Source: a bacterium (GTDB taxonomy: Bacteria; Zhuqueibacterota; QNDG01; JAGLOF01). From it: 57,614 nt of DNA. The stretch covers positions 1-57,614 of the forward strand of contig JAGLOF010000020.1 of the NCBI GenBank assembly GCA_023139105.1, given 5' to 3'. Positions within the stretch are counted from its first letter, which is position 1; the number at the start of each line of letters is the position of its first letter. The position numbers and the translations under genes were made by a program. This document shows positions 43,301 through 53,201 of the stretch, one piece after another. The notes below the pieces were generated by a model. The model saw only the letters and a list, made by a program, of their open reading frames with translations, searched no databases and was not told the origin of the DNA.

Positions 43301-44518
43301 TTATTGAACAGCACCTACCATTCCCCACATTGGTAAAAATATTCCAAATGCCATAACAACAACTGCTCCACCAATGACAAGAGTTAAAATTGGTTCTATC
43401 ATTGAAGTTAAATTTTTTATTGCATAGTCAACTTCCACATCATAATGAGAAGCTACCGAACCAAGCATTTCATCCAATGAACCGGATTGTTCACCAATAG
43501 ATATCATGCGTATGACCATTGGTGGAAAAATATTAAATCTTTTCATTGATCCTGAAATTCCCTGGCCGCGTTCAACGCCCAGAGCTACCTGCTTGATTGT
43601 CTGCTCCATTGCCGCATTACCTACAGCCTGAGAGACAGTGTCCAGTGTCTGTAATATTGGTAATCCACTCTTGTTCAATGTTTCAAACATCTTTGTAAAA
43701 CGAGCCATAGAACTCTTAATTACCAGATTACCGATTATTGGAATTTTCATCAAAATCTTATCCCACCATAATCTCCCGGCATCTGTCTTTACATAGAATT
43801 TAAAACTTATAAAAAGCGCAGCTCCTACTCCAAGTATATATAATGCATATTTCTCTGAGAATTCACTTAAAGCAATTAAAATTTTTGTAAAAATGGGCAG
43901 TTCCATACCCATACTGTCAAAAATACCGGCAAATTTCGGAACGACCATTGTCATAATAACAAAAAACGCACCTATCATCGCAGAAATTACAAACATTGGA
44001 TATTTCATAGCAGATTTGACTTTTCTGGTAGTCTCTTCATCATGCTGCATCACCTGTACCATGCGCTCAAGAACTTCATCCAATGAACCTGACATTTCAC
44101 CTGCATAAACAGAATTAACATAGATCTTGGGAAAGACATCAGGGTGCTGATCCAATGATTGTGAGAAGCTTTTGCCTGACATGATGGCCACATATATCTT
44201 GTTTAAAACCTCTCCCAGTGCTTCACCACTTTGCGATGCAAGAGCTTCCATAGCAGTAAGCATCGGCACACCGGCTCTGAGAAGAGTAACCAATTCTCTT
44301 GTGAACAGTACAACTTCTTCCAGACGGATCTTCTTTTTAAACAGATTTATCTCTGTACTTCCGCCACTTTTTGCAGCAGCTTTAATCTTTTTTACTGCAA
44401 CAGGTCTAAAACCTTTGGAAAAGATCATTTTTGTCACACCCTGCTCATTGGGTGCATCCAGAGTCTCGGTGATTACTTTACCATCCGGAGTCAAGGCTTT
44501 ATATTCATATAATGGCAT
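43301..44518 (-). CDS. pilC: PilC/GspF-type inner-membrane platform protein
   Basis: 405 residues, typical length. Starts MPLYEYKALTPDGK; two GspF domains (about 70-195 and 275-395), each with the LRAGVPMLTAMEAL or LNKSGLPILQTLDTVSQ type motif, and three TM helices around 170-190, 215-240 and 375-395. It forms the rotating core of the inner-membrane platform on which PilB and PilT act. AGG at 8 nt. It starts 18 nt after the pilB stop. Confidence 0.94.
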   Translation of the reverse strand: MPLYEYKALTPDGKVITETLDAPNEQGVTKMIFSKGFRPVAVKKIKAAAKSGGSTEINLFKKKIRLEEVVLFTRELVTLLRAGVPMLTAMEALASQSGEALGEVLNKIYVAIMSGKSFSQSLDQHPDVFPKIYVNSVYAGEMSGSLDEVLERMVQVMQHDEETTRKVKSAMKYPMFVISAMIGAFFVIMTMVVPKFAGIFDSMGMELPIFTKILIALSEFSEKYALYILGVGAALFISFKFYVKTDAGRLWWDKILMKIPIIGNLVIKSSMARFTKMFETLNKSGLPILQTLDTVSQAVGNAAMEQTIKQVALGVERGQGISGSMKRFNIFPPMVIRMISIGEQSGSLDEMLGSVASHYDVEVDYAIKNLTSMIEPILTLVIGGAVVVMAFGIFLPMWGMVGAVQ

Positions 44519-44536
44519 ATATCAAACCTGCTCTTT

Positions 44537-46303
44537 TCAAGTAATATTCGTTACGCGCATCACTTCTTCAACAGTGGTAACGCCTTTGAGTATTTTTATC
44601 CAGCCATCATACAATAACGGCCTCATTCCTTCATTTAGAGCTTCTGCATTGATTACATCTGCAGAAGCACCTTTTATGATTGTTGCCCTGAGCTTCTCGG
44701 TAACAGGCAAAACCTCCAAAATTGAAACACGCCCTTTATACCCTGTATCTCTACATTTTTTGCATCCGCGGCCATGGTAAAATTTAGCGGCTTCCGGTGC
44801 CTGTGCAAGGCCAAGACTCTGCAAAACAGGCATTGGCACTTCCTGATCAACCTTGACTTCTTCTTTACAGTTGGAGCATATACGTCTTACCAAACGTTGA
44901 GCAACAACTCCCAGAACAGCCGTTGAAATTAAAAATGGTTCTATGCCCATCTCTTGCAGGCGGGTTATTGCGCCGGCTGCAGTATTTGTATGAAGTGTGG
45001 ACAGAACCAAATGACCTGTCAAAGCTGCCTGTACGGCAATCTCTGAAGTTTCAGTATCACGAATCTCACCCAGCATAACTATATCAGGATCCTGGCGGAG
45101 AATAGCACGCAGTCCTTTTGCAAAAGTCATTCCGGCTTTATGATTAACCTGTGACTGCCTGATCAATGGCAGTCTGTATTCAATCGGATCTTCCAGTGTA
45201 ATAACATTTTTTTCAATTGTAGATAATCGATTTAATGCCGCATAAAGTGTAGTAGTCTTTCCACTACCCGTAGGACCTGTCACCAGTACTATACCGTATG
45301 CATTAGCAAGCAGGCCAGTCAATATCTCATAAACATCGGATTCAAAACCAAGATTTTCAAGATTCAGTAGTGCAGCATTCTTATCAAGAATACGAAGTAC
45401 AACATTTTCACCGTGGGCAGATGGCAGAGTGGATACACGAATATCTATCTCACGTCCATCACTGAGCCTTAATCTCATCTGCCCATCCTGGGGAATTCTG
45501 TGCTCGGCAATATCCAGATTAGACAAAATTTTGATTCGGGATATTACAGCTTCCTGTAGGTTCTTGGGTAGATGTAGACTGTCAGATAAAATGCCATCCA
45601 CGCGGAAACGGACACGCAGCATCTCTTCTTCCGGATTAATGTGAACATCAGAAGCACCTTCAGCGATCCCCTGAGTTAAAACCATGTTGGTCATCTTTAC
45701 AACCGGAGCATCTTCGGCAAGTCGTTCAAGCTCCTGAGTACTCTTTGTTGTATCTTCAACTTCCTCTTCGGCTTCAATAATCTCCAGGATATCCTGAAGT
45801 TCTTCATTTGAAACTACTTCGGCAGCAACATTTTCCTGTTCACCATAATATCTATCTATTGCATCAATTATTGCACTTTTTGATGAAAGGGCAGGTGAAA
45901 CCTCTAGCTGGGTCAACTGTGTAACTTTATCTACAGCAGTTATATCTTTGGGATTAGACATTGCTATTAACAAAGTTTCATCAATACGGAAAAGCGGGAA
46001 GAATACAAAACCCCGGGCTATTTGAGGTGGAATCAGCTCTAGCACTTCGGGATCAATCTCATAATTCCGGAGATCGATATAGGGTACATTCATTAGTGCA
46101 GCTTTAGCCTCAAATACTATCTCTTCTTCTACTATACCGGAATCAATTAAAAATGATTCAAGATCTGTTGGCACTTCTGCGTTCTTCACTTGTGTCAATA
46201 CTGATTTGGCTTCATCAAGAGACAATACTTTTCTTTCAACCAGGGCTTGTGCCAATGGTCTATCTGTGTCTCTTTCCGGGGCTTTTGTTGCTGTTGCCTG
46301 CAT
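44537..46303 (-). CDS. pilB: PilB-type pilus extension ATPase
   Basis: 588 residues. N-terminal MshEN-type domain (about 1-170), then the GspE ATPase core: GPTGSGKTTTLYAALNRL (Walker A), ITLEDPIEYRLPLI (Asp box), PDIVMLGEIRDTET (Walker B) and HLVLSTLHTNTAAGA (His box), plus a C-terminal Cys4 zinc module with CSNC and CKKC. It powers pilus extension. AGAGGACT before the ATG. The REC gene ends 6 nt upstream. Confidence 0.95.
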   Translation of the reverse strand: MQATATKAPERDTDRPLAQALVERKVLSLDEAKSVLTQVKNAEVPTDLESFLIDSGIVEEEIVFEAKAALMNVPYIDLRNYEIDPEVLELIPPQIARGFVFFPLFRIDETLLIAMSNPKDITAVDKVTQLTQLEVSPALSSKSAIIDAIDRYYGEQENVAAEVVSNEELQDILEIIEAEEEVEDTTKSTQELERLAEDAPVVKMTNMVLTQGIAEGASDVHINPEEEMLRVRFRVDGILSDSLHLPKNLQEAVISRIKILSNLDIAEHRIPQDGQMRLRLSDGREIDIRVSTLPSAHGENVVLRILDKNAALLNLENLGFESDVYEILTGLLANAYGIVLVTGPTGSGKTTTLYAALNRLSTIEKNVITLEDPIEYRLPLIRQSQVNHKAGMTFAKGLRAILRQDPDIVMLGEIRDTETSEIAVQAALTGHLVLSTLHTNTAAGAITRLQEMGIEPFLISTAVLGVVAQRLVRRICSNCKEEVKVDQEVPMPVLQSLGLAQAPEAAKFYHGRGCKKCRDTGYKGRVSILEVLPVTEKLRATIIKGASADVINAEALNEGMRPLLYDGWIKILKGVTTVEEVMRVTNIT

Positions 46304-46309
46304 AGTCCT

Positions 46310-46771
46310 CTAATTATTCAAGTATTTTTGAACCATAGCCATCACTTGCGGCAAACGAAAAGGTTTAAATAAAAATTCATTTGCACCTACCTGTTTTCCC
46401 ATTTCCCGTTCACCCTCTGTTGCTCTGGATGTTAATACTACAATGGGAATGTCCTTAAACCTTTTGTCAAATTTCAGAAAACGTGCGACTTTGAACCCAT
46501 CTAATAATGGCATAAGAATATCAAGGATAATTAAATCCGGAGGAGCCTGTTTTACTTTTTGTAATGCTTCAAGACCATGACATGCAGTATTGACCGCAAA
46601 TCCTGCCCTTTCCAACGGAGTCCTTAAAACCTTTACCACCAGGGGATCATCATCAACTACTAACACACGTTTCCGTATAGCTTTTGATGGCTTCTCCTGT
46701 ACAAGACGAAGTTCCTGCTCGAAACTGAGATCGACATTTTCTGCGATCTCTTGTACGGCTTCAATGGTCAT
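46310..46771 (-). CDS. REC-domain protein in the pil operon
   Basis: 153 residues from the ATG of MTIEAVQEIAENV; GGAGG is 10 nt upstream. An N-terminal region (about 1-32) precedes a receiver domain with Asp40-42 pocket, phospho-acceptor Asp84 in IILDILMPLLDGF, Thr in VLTSRA and Lys in FLFKPFRL. No output domain. It lies between pilD and pilB, so it may sit on the pilus platform or motor, as PilG/PilH do, and take phosphate from the CheA encoded at 17-19 kb. The link is inferred. Confidence 0.85.
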   Translation of the reverse strand: MTIEAVQEIAENVDLSFEQELRLVQEKPSKAIRKRVLVVDDDPLVVKVLRTPLERAGFAVNTACHGLEALQKVKQAPPDLIILDILMPLLDGFKVARFLKFDKRFKDIPIVVLTSRATEGEREMGKQVGANEFLFKPFRLPQVMAMVQKYLNN

Positions 46772-46806
46772 ATCGATGAAACCTCCACTTCGCCGGGAAA
46801 CTGTAG

Positions 46807-47568
46807 TTATCGGATGAGACCTATATACCACACTAATATAGTCTCGCCAACAAGCAGTTGTCCCAGCACTCCTATTGCAATAAATGGACCAAAGGGAATA
46901 GTGCTTTCCCTGTCTATATTTTTAGATGTCAAACCAACAATAATATATATTGCGGCTATTATCATCCCTAAAAACAGTGCATATAATACTTGTGGAAAAC
47001 CTAGATAGATACCTGCCAGGGCCAATAATTTAACATCACCCATGCCCATGCTCTCTTTTTTGAACAGCAGCTGTCCAAGCAGTGCAAACACCACTAAAAT
47101 CAATGCTCCTGCAAGGCCACCAAAGATCATTGTTTTCCAATTTGCAATATCAAAAATCAAAATGTAAAGAATACCAATAATCGTACATGGCAGTGTCAAG
47201 TTATTAAGAATTAATTTTCTGTCCCAATCAATAAAGGCAAGGGGTACTAAAAAGGCATATAGTATAACATATCGTCCAAAATCATGAGATATCCCAAATT
47301 TCAAATAAAGCGCTACAAATCCAAGAGCCGTTAACGCTTCTACCAGTGGATAGCGAAATGGAATATGCACCCGGCAAACACGGCAACGACCAGCTAAAAT
47401 TATGTAACTCAATATGGGCACATTGTCAACCCATCGTACTGCTGAGCCGCATTGAGGACAGTGTGACCCCGGTTTTGACAGAGATTGCTTCTTTGGAAGC
47501 CGGTGAATCACAACATTGAAAAAGCTTCCGAATAACAGTCCTAATATTCCAATTAGCAAGAGAATCAT
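46807..47568 (-). CDS. pilD: PilD-type prepilin peptidase
   Basis: 253 residues. N-terminal domain with SFFNVVIHRLP, zinc motif CPQCG...CRVC, IPFRYPLVEAL; C-terminal peptidase with two catalytic Asp, in AFIDWDRKLILNN and GMGDVKLLAL. Eight TM segments are predicted. It removes prepilin leaders and methylates the new N-terminus. AGGA lies 7 nt upstream of the ATG. The large Ig-repeat gene ends 9 nt upstream. Confidence 0.94.
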   Translation of the reverse strand: MILLLIGILGLLFGSFFNVVIHRLPKKQSLSKPGSHCPQCGSAVRWVDNVPILSYIILAGRCRVCRVHIPFRYPLVEALTALGFVALYLKFGISHDFGRYVILYAFLVPLAFIDWDRKLILNNLTLPCTIIGILYILIFDIANWKTMIFGGLAGALILVVFALLGQLLFKKESMGMGDVKLLALAGIYLGFPQVLYALFLGMIIAAIYIIVGLTSKNIDRESTIPFGPFIAIGVLGQLLVGETILVWYIGLIR

Positions 47569-47577
47569 GCAACGTTC

Positions 47578-50500
47578 CTATCTCATTAGAATCATACGAT
47601 TACATTTGGCAAACTGTCCCTGCTCCAGACGATAGAAATACATTCCACTGGCTACTTCAACACCATTTCTATCTGTTCCATCCCACTCAACTACCTGAAG
47701 CATTTCTTCAGCAACTTCACCGTCAACCAGCACTTTAACCAACTGGCCCATTACATTATATACTGCCAGTTTAACATGCCCGGAATTCTCAACCATGAAT
47801 CTGATTGTTGTTTTAGGATTAAATGGATTTGGATAATTCTGAAAAATGTTAAAATCACCAGGTGTTGAATTTCCAGCATCATTAGTATCTACGGCCTCAG
47901 GTTCAAGTAATATCATATACATGTTGTCATCACTGGCGCCTTGATTGCCGCCCAGTACAATATGGCCGGCTTTATAATCTCTTGCATAAACATCAAAGGC
48001 TACTCCGCGTGAATCCACAATCTTCAGAATTGTTCTGTCAAAATCATCCATCCATGTGGGCAGATTTTCAATAGCAGCATCATATGCCAGATATAAAGTT
48101 GCTTTGTTATTTAAATCAAATTCCAAAAAGTTTTCACTTTGATTGGTCTTATCATCATTCATGGTTTTTATCCAAAGAAGATCTTCCAAAGCCTCAGGCA
48201 GTGTCGCCAAAGTATATTCACGGTCCAGGTATAATGCATCTCCAACAGAGAGACGATCGACACAGTACATGGCTTTGCTCATGCTGCCAACTATAGAACG
48301 ACTTCCCAAAAGCGGCTTTACAAAGGCAAGATACATGTTATCATCGACACTTGAAGCGTTGCCGCCCAAGGTTACTCTACCGGCATGATACTCTTTGGAA
48401 TAGACAAGATATACACCTGAACGGGAACTGATAATCTGTTCACCTGTTAATTTCCAATCATTCATCCATGAAGGCAATTCCTGAATATGTTGGTCATAGG
48501 CTATATAGATGCTTGCCTCGCCTGAAAGTTCAAATGAAAGGAAATTTTCATCTGAATTAGTTTTATCATCATTTGCTGTCTTAATTTGAATACTTCCAGT
48601 TAGCACTGTCGGTACCTGTGTCATTGTATAATTACGATCAGAGTAACAGGTGTTTCCGGCAGCAAAACTACACATATCATATCCAGCTTGATTAAGACCG
48701 GAGAGCCCTATTCCACTCTGTACGAAGTATACAATTTCTTTAGTGCTCATTGTGTTAGAGGCAGCATCTTTTATATTATTGATGTTTAAGCTATAATCAA
48801 CGCCATCAGTATGTAGGGAAGTTGTGAGATGAACACGTACAGCATGTGTATCCAATATGGCTGATTTTATAGTTAAACCTTCAATTTTGTAGTTATTCTT
48901 ATTCTCAGATGTTTGTTTGTCAACGATTTCCGAGAAGATAACATCAATAGATGTATTTGATATCAGGTCGATCCTGGCTATAGAAGGAGCAATATTATCT
49001 ACACTACTGCCAGAGACATTATTATAGGAGTATGGAATGCTCTGGCCAGCAGCCATTGGATTGGGAGACGGTGCTCTGTCACGAATATTTACTGCATAGA
49101 CAGTATAAGGTAAACCTGGCATATGTGCCGTAGTTTCCAATTTTACTCTCATACGTGACTGAGGATCCAAAGTAATATTCTGAATCTCAATACCGGATTC
49201 AATTTTATAATTGCTGCGATCTTCGGCAGAAGCCTTGTCTAATTGTTCGTCAAAAGAAATTTCCAATTGATTGCCACTTAAAAGTTTTGCAGCAAGCATT
49301 TTCGGGCCTTCTTTATCGGGTGGAGTGAATCTATAGTTAAATGTTGCAGGTGTAGACATCTGATTAGCTACCGGTGCACGATCAGATAAATTTGATACGG
49401 TTATTGTATAATCAATACTGATCTGATGCGTTGAGGTTTCAAGGAAAACCACATCATCATTATTGCCGGTTAAATTAGCTTCTATTACTTCAACACCTGC
49501 ACTGATTACATAATTCGCTTCATTCTGGGCGGCTTCCCGTGATAAGGATTCATTAAAGTATAGTTTTAAGATGCTTGGAGATGATCCCAATTGTGCTGAT
49601 ACCAACGTAGGAGCCTCTGTATCCGGTGGAATATAACTATAATTTTTCTGGTTTGCACTGCCAATTGTATTTGGATTAAAGGCCAAATCTTTAATATTTG
49701 TGACAGTTATTGTGTAATCACCGGGTTCATGTGCAGATGTTTCAAGTCTTACTTTATTTAAACCTGCCAGGAGTGCTGCCTCGTTTATCATAACAGCGGG
49801 TGAGATCTGGTAATTGGCTATATTCTCAACATCAGCTTGATTCAAAGCTTCACTGAAAGTTAATGTGATTGTAGTATTATTTAATAATTCAACATTATCC
49901 AAACGTGGTTTAACCTTGTCCGGAGGATTCCAGCTAAAACTACGTTGTTCATAAGCAGCTATTGGATTCTTTGAAGCAGAACCATCACATACTCCATTGA
50001 CTGTCAGCTGATAATCACCTGCAACATGTTCGCTGGTAATAAGGATTACCATATTCTGTGATGCTGTCAAAATTGCGCTCTGAACCTGTATACCGTTATT
50101 AATCTTATAATTAGTTGATTCACAGGCAGAGAGAGTATCCAGTGCTTCATTGAATGTCACGGACAGGCGATTACCTTCGTTTAGAACTACAGAGAAAATA
50201 GTTGGCGGTACATTGTCAACTGTTTCATAAGTATATGTTTTTTCAACATTACCATCAATGGTATTTCCGGCCGCAGAAGCATCTTTAACATTGCTGACTG
50301 TAATTTTATAATTACCCGGAAGATGTTTGGATGTACTTAAAATGACCTTGTTTCCATCATAATTAAGTTCTGCTTTATCAATTGAAATAGATTTATTTAT
50401 TGTATAGTTAGATTCTGTCTCAGCAGAATTCCTGTGCAAGGGTTCGCTGAAAAGAAGTTCAACCGTGTTTGGATTCAAAAAATTTGCTTCTATAAACAGA

Positions 50501-52902
50501 GGAGCAATTCCATCTTTAGGTGTATATGTATATGCAACCTGAGAACTTGAAATAATCATATTGTGTGCATTGGATGCATCTGTTACACCGGATATTGTGA
50601 TGATATACTCACCACGCATGTGCGTTGAAGTCTCCAAAAAGACAGCTGTCTGAGCATCACTGAGTGAAACACTATTAATGGTAATACCGTTATCTATTTG
50701 ATAATTAGCAGCATTCAAGGCAGATGCCGGATCCAATGGTTCGGTAAACAGAATCTCCACAGTTCTGGCACCATGACTCTCGGCACGCTTCAATGCAGGC
50801 CTGGTATTATCTATTGAAAGACATTCATAAGTAAGTGAATTCCCCTGACCCATCACATTGGCAGGATTTGCACGATCTTCCAGGTTCATGGCACTGACTT
50901 GATATGTCTCACCGGGCTGATGATCAGCAGTCTGTAAAAATACGCTATGATAACTTGCGTCCAGTGTAGCATTAATTATTTGAATATTTGATGAGATACT
51001 GTAATTATTAATATTCTCGGCATGAACCTGCTCCAGGGGTTCATCAAAAGTGATCTTCAAATATGCTGTACCAATCAGGTCTACGTCTAGCATCTTGGGA
51101 GCTGCATAATCTTCAATAGTATATTCGCAAGCTGCCTCTGTACCTGAAATAATTACATTGGCTGAACTGGCACGGTCTGTAATTTGATTAACCGATAATA
51201 TATACGATACACCTGCTGTTAAATTTGAAACTGTAAGATAGACACGGTCCAGATTATCTCCAACAAGTGCAGCATTGCTTATAGTAACAGATGATGAAAA
51301 AGCATAATTCGTGATAGTTTCTGCAGACGTTCTCTCAACCGATTCACTAAATATTACTTCTACCAGGTTTGCACCATGAGTATTGACAGTTAATATTTCA
51401 GGTGCCGTAACATCGGGGCTTGAATAAGAGAAGTCCGAATAGGTGTTCGCTGCAATAGTATTGTTTGAGGAAGCCCGATCCTGGATATTGTTTAATGTTA
51501 AACGGTAGCTCGCGCTCTCCAAAGGAACAACCTGCAATAATACATAAAGGCCGCTTGCATCCAATGTTATATTTTCAACGGTAACGGAAGGAACAAAACC
51601 ATAATTAGAAACATTTTGAGCAGATGCTTCCGTTACAGGCTCGCTGAATGCGGCTTTTATCAGATTTGAAGCTTCTACTGTGACTGATTCAACTGTGGGA
51701 CGTGTATTGTCCGGTGCTTCATAGTCATAATCCAGATGAGCGGAAGTAATAGTATTGGTGGGAGTGGCATCATCTCCTACTCCACTTACTTGTACTGTAA
51801 ATTGACCGCCTGTGTGTGCGCTGGTAGTCAGACGCACGGTGACATTATCCTGATTCAATACAGCATTGTTGACACTCACATCATTATTGATTGAATAATT
51901 AGATGAATTTTCTGCGGTTTCTTTATTAAGCTCTTCACTAAATTGGACATCAACCGTGGAAGCATCAACAGCTTGAGCTGCTATCAATGTAGGCGCAGTT
52001 ACATCACTGGATTCCCAACTATATGGTATCTGTACAGTTGTAATTTGATTAAAACCGTCGGAGACATTGCGGATCGTCATTGTGTATTCCTGAGACAGAT
52101 CATGAATGCCCGTTGTTATCCGTACTTTTGTAAATGTGGGATCCAATGAAATGTCTGATCTGGTGACTTCAGGATCAATCAGGTAATTGAAAACATTACG
52201 GACAGAGCCAGGGTCCATTGCTTCACTGAATAATATTTCCACCATGTCTTCCATAATAAGTTTGACACTTACTACGGTTGGAGCTATATCATCATTACCG
52301 TTCCAGGTATACTCAATAACACGAGAATCCATTTGATTAGGTACAAGGGCACTATCACGAACACCGGTTACAGTTAAATTGTAAGTTCCATTTGCATGCA
52401 TATTTGTATATAAATGGATAGTTCTATGGTCATTCTGACGCTCGGCACGGGTAACAACAATACCATTATCAATTTGATAGTTAGCGGTAATTTCCGAGGT
52501 GCTGATTGATATTGTCTCATCAAATACTACTTTAATCATATCGACTGTATGACATGTTACATTTACAACCTGTGGTTTATCATTATCTTGAACCAGCAAT
52601 GCAATCTCGTCGGAATAATAAGATTCATTGCCATTTTGATCGTATGCAGTAAGACAAATATAATATGTCTCATTGGCATTTAGATCTTCCAATGTATATT
52701 CTGTCACTTTACCGACATCAACACTGGAATAGCGATCATTTGATTGAAGACTATAATAAATTTTATATCCCATTAAGTCGGACTCTTGATTGGGATTCCA
52801 AACCAAGGATAAAGTAGCTGCTCTGACAATGCTTGTAAAGCACATAAGGGATATGGCAATCATGGTCAGCATCATACTTTTTTTGTTTAGGGAGTAACGC
52901 AT
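47578..52902 (-). CDS. Giant Ig-repeat sorting-domain protein
   Basis: 1774 residues from the ATG of MRYSLNKKS, with GAGG 9 nt upstream; a TTG five codons earlier overlaps that site. Signal peptide about 1-29. An FN3 domain (about 30-110, NPNQESDLMGYKIYYS) is followed by about 13 SbsA/Big_5-like Ig repeats of 96-100 residues, each opening with APxxxxVxL and holding an FSExL-type strand, NYxIxxG and xTTSxHxxGxYxxTVxGxxD. Then come two copies of a roughly 100-residue module (DREYT or DRNYT ... NDDKTN ... LGGN), and the C-terminal sorting domain (NYPNPFNPKTTIRF, WDGTDRNGVEV, RMILMR). It probably sits on the cell surface. It is first in pil block one. Confidence 0.85.
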   Translation of the reverse strand: MRYSLNKKSMMLTMIAISLMCFTSIVRAATLSLVWNPNQESDLMGYKIYYSLQSNDRYSSVDVGKVTEYTLEDLNANETYYICLTAYDQNGNESYYSDEIALLVQDNDKPQVVNVTCHTVDMIKVVFDETISISTSEITANYQIDNGIVVTRAERQNDHRTIHLYTNMHANGTYNLTVTGVRDSALVPNQMDSRVIEYTWNGNDDIAPTVVSVKLIMEDMVEILFSEAMDPGSVRNVFNYLIDPEVTRSDISLDPTFTKVRITTGIHDLSQEYTMTIRNVSDGFNQITTVQIPYSWESSDVTAPTLIAAQAVDASTVDVQFSEELNKETAENSSNYSINNDVSVNNAVLNQDNVTVRLTTSAHTGGQFTVQVSGVGDDATPTNTITSAHLDYDYEAPDNTRPTVESVTVEASNLIKAAFSEPVTEASAQNVSNYGFVPSVTVENITLDASGLYVLLQVVPLESASYRLTLNNIQDRASSNNTIAANTYSDFSYSSPDVTAPEILTVNTHGANLVEVIFSESVERTSAETITNYAFSSSVTISNAALVGDNLDRVYLTVSNLTAGVSYILSVNQITDRASSANVIISGTEAACEYTIEDYAAPKMLDVDLIGTAYLKITFDEPLEQVHAENINNYSISSNIQIINATLDASYHSVFLQTADHQPGETYQVSAMNLEDRANPANVMGQGNSLTYECLSIDNTRPALKRAESHGARTVEILFTEPLDPASALNAANYQIDNGITINSVSLSDAQTAVFLETSTHMRGEYIITISGVTDASNAHNMIISSSQVAYTYTPKDGIAPLFIEANFLNPNTVELLFSEPLHRNSAETESNYTINKSISIDKAELNYDGNKVILSTSKHLPGNYKITVSNVKDASAAGNTIDGNVEKTYTYETVDNVPPTIFSVVLNEGNRLSVTFNEALDTLSACESTNYKINNGIQVQSAILTASQNMVILITSEHVAGDYQLTVNGVCDGSASKNPIAAYEQRSFSWNPPDKVKPRLDNVELLNNTTITLTFSEALNQADVENIANYQISPAVMINEAALLAGLNKVRLETSAHEPGDYTITVTNIKDLAFNPNTIGSANQKNYSYIPPDTEAPTLVSAQLGSSPSILKLYFNESLSREAAQNEANYVISAGVEVIEANLTGNNDDVVFLETSTHQISIDYTITVSNLSDRAPVANQMSTPATFNYRFTPPDKEGPKMLAAKLLSGNQLEISFDEQLDKASAEDRSNYKIESGIEIQNITLDPQSRMRVKLETTAHMPGLPYTVYAVNIRDRAPSPNPMAAGQSIPYSYNNVSGSSVDNIAPSIARIDLISNTSIDVIFSEIVDKQTSENKNNYKIEGLTIKSAILDTHAVRVHLTTSLHTDGVDYSLNINNIKDAASNTMSTKEIVYFVQSGIGLSGLNQAGYDMCSFAAGNTCYSDRNYTMTQVPTVLTGSIQIKTANDDKTNSDENFLSFELSGEASIYIAYDQHIQELPSWMNDWKLTGEQIISSRSGVYLVYSKEYHAGRVTLGGNASSVDDNMYLAFVKPLLGSRSIVGSMSKAMYCVDRLSVGDALYLDREYTLATLPEALEDLLWIKTMNDDKTNQSENFLEFDLNNKATLYLAYDAAIENLPTWMDDFDRTILKIVDSRGVAFDVYARDYKAGHIVLGGNQGASDDNMYMILLEPEAVDTNDAGNSTPGDFNIFQNYPNPFNPKTTIRFMVENSGHVKLAVYNVMGQLVKVLVDGEVAEEMLQVVEWDGTDRNGVEVASGMYFYRLEQGQFAKCNRMILMR

Positions 52903-53126
52903 TTTTATACACCTCAAGTCAGACTGTTTATTTTATCTACCCCCTGTTAAGGCAAAGCATATACCATGTCTTATTCAACATCACTGGAATACTGTTTTTA
53001 TTGGACTTATCTACATATTTTAACATTATAAAATTTATATAAATATGGGATTTCGGCAATTCTTGCCTACTTGTCTATTGGAACGTTTTTCCTGTGCATA
53101 TGTATGTTAAGTCCCTTAAAAACATA

Positions 53127-53155
53127 TTGACACATTAAAAATTTCAGAGTATATT
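53127..53155 (+). promoter_or_regulatory. Near-consensus promoter of nadE
   Basis: TTGACA (53127-53132, perfect -35), 17-nt spacer, TATATT (53150-53155). The transcript would start near 53162, about 40 nt before the ATG at 53202. The promoter of the divergent pil block must lie in the same gap but is not clear. Confidence 0.8.
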
Positions 53156-53201
53156 AATCATCATTTGACTATTGGAATTAATTGAATCCCAGGATTATGC
53201 C

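Noticed and set aside
29690..47568. Type II secretion system
   Set aside because: PilT, PilM-type fusion, PilQ AMIN domains and a short major pilin fit a type IV pilus; no GspG-type or GspK proteins are present.
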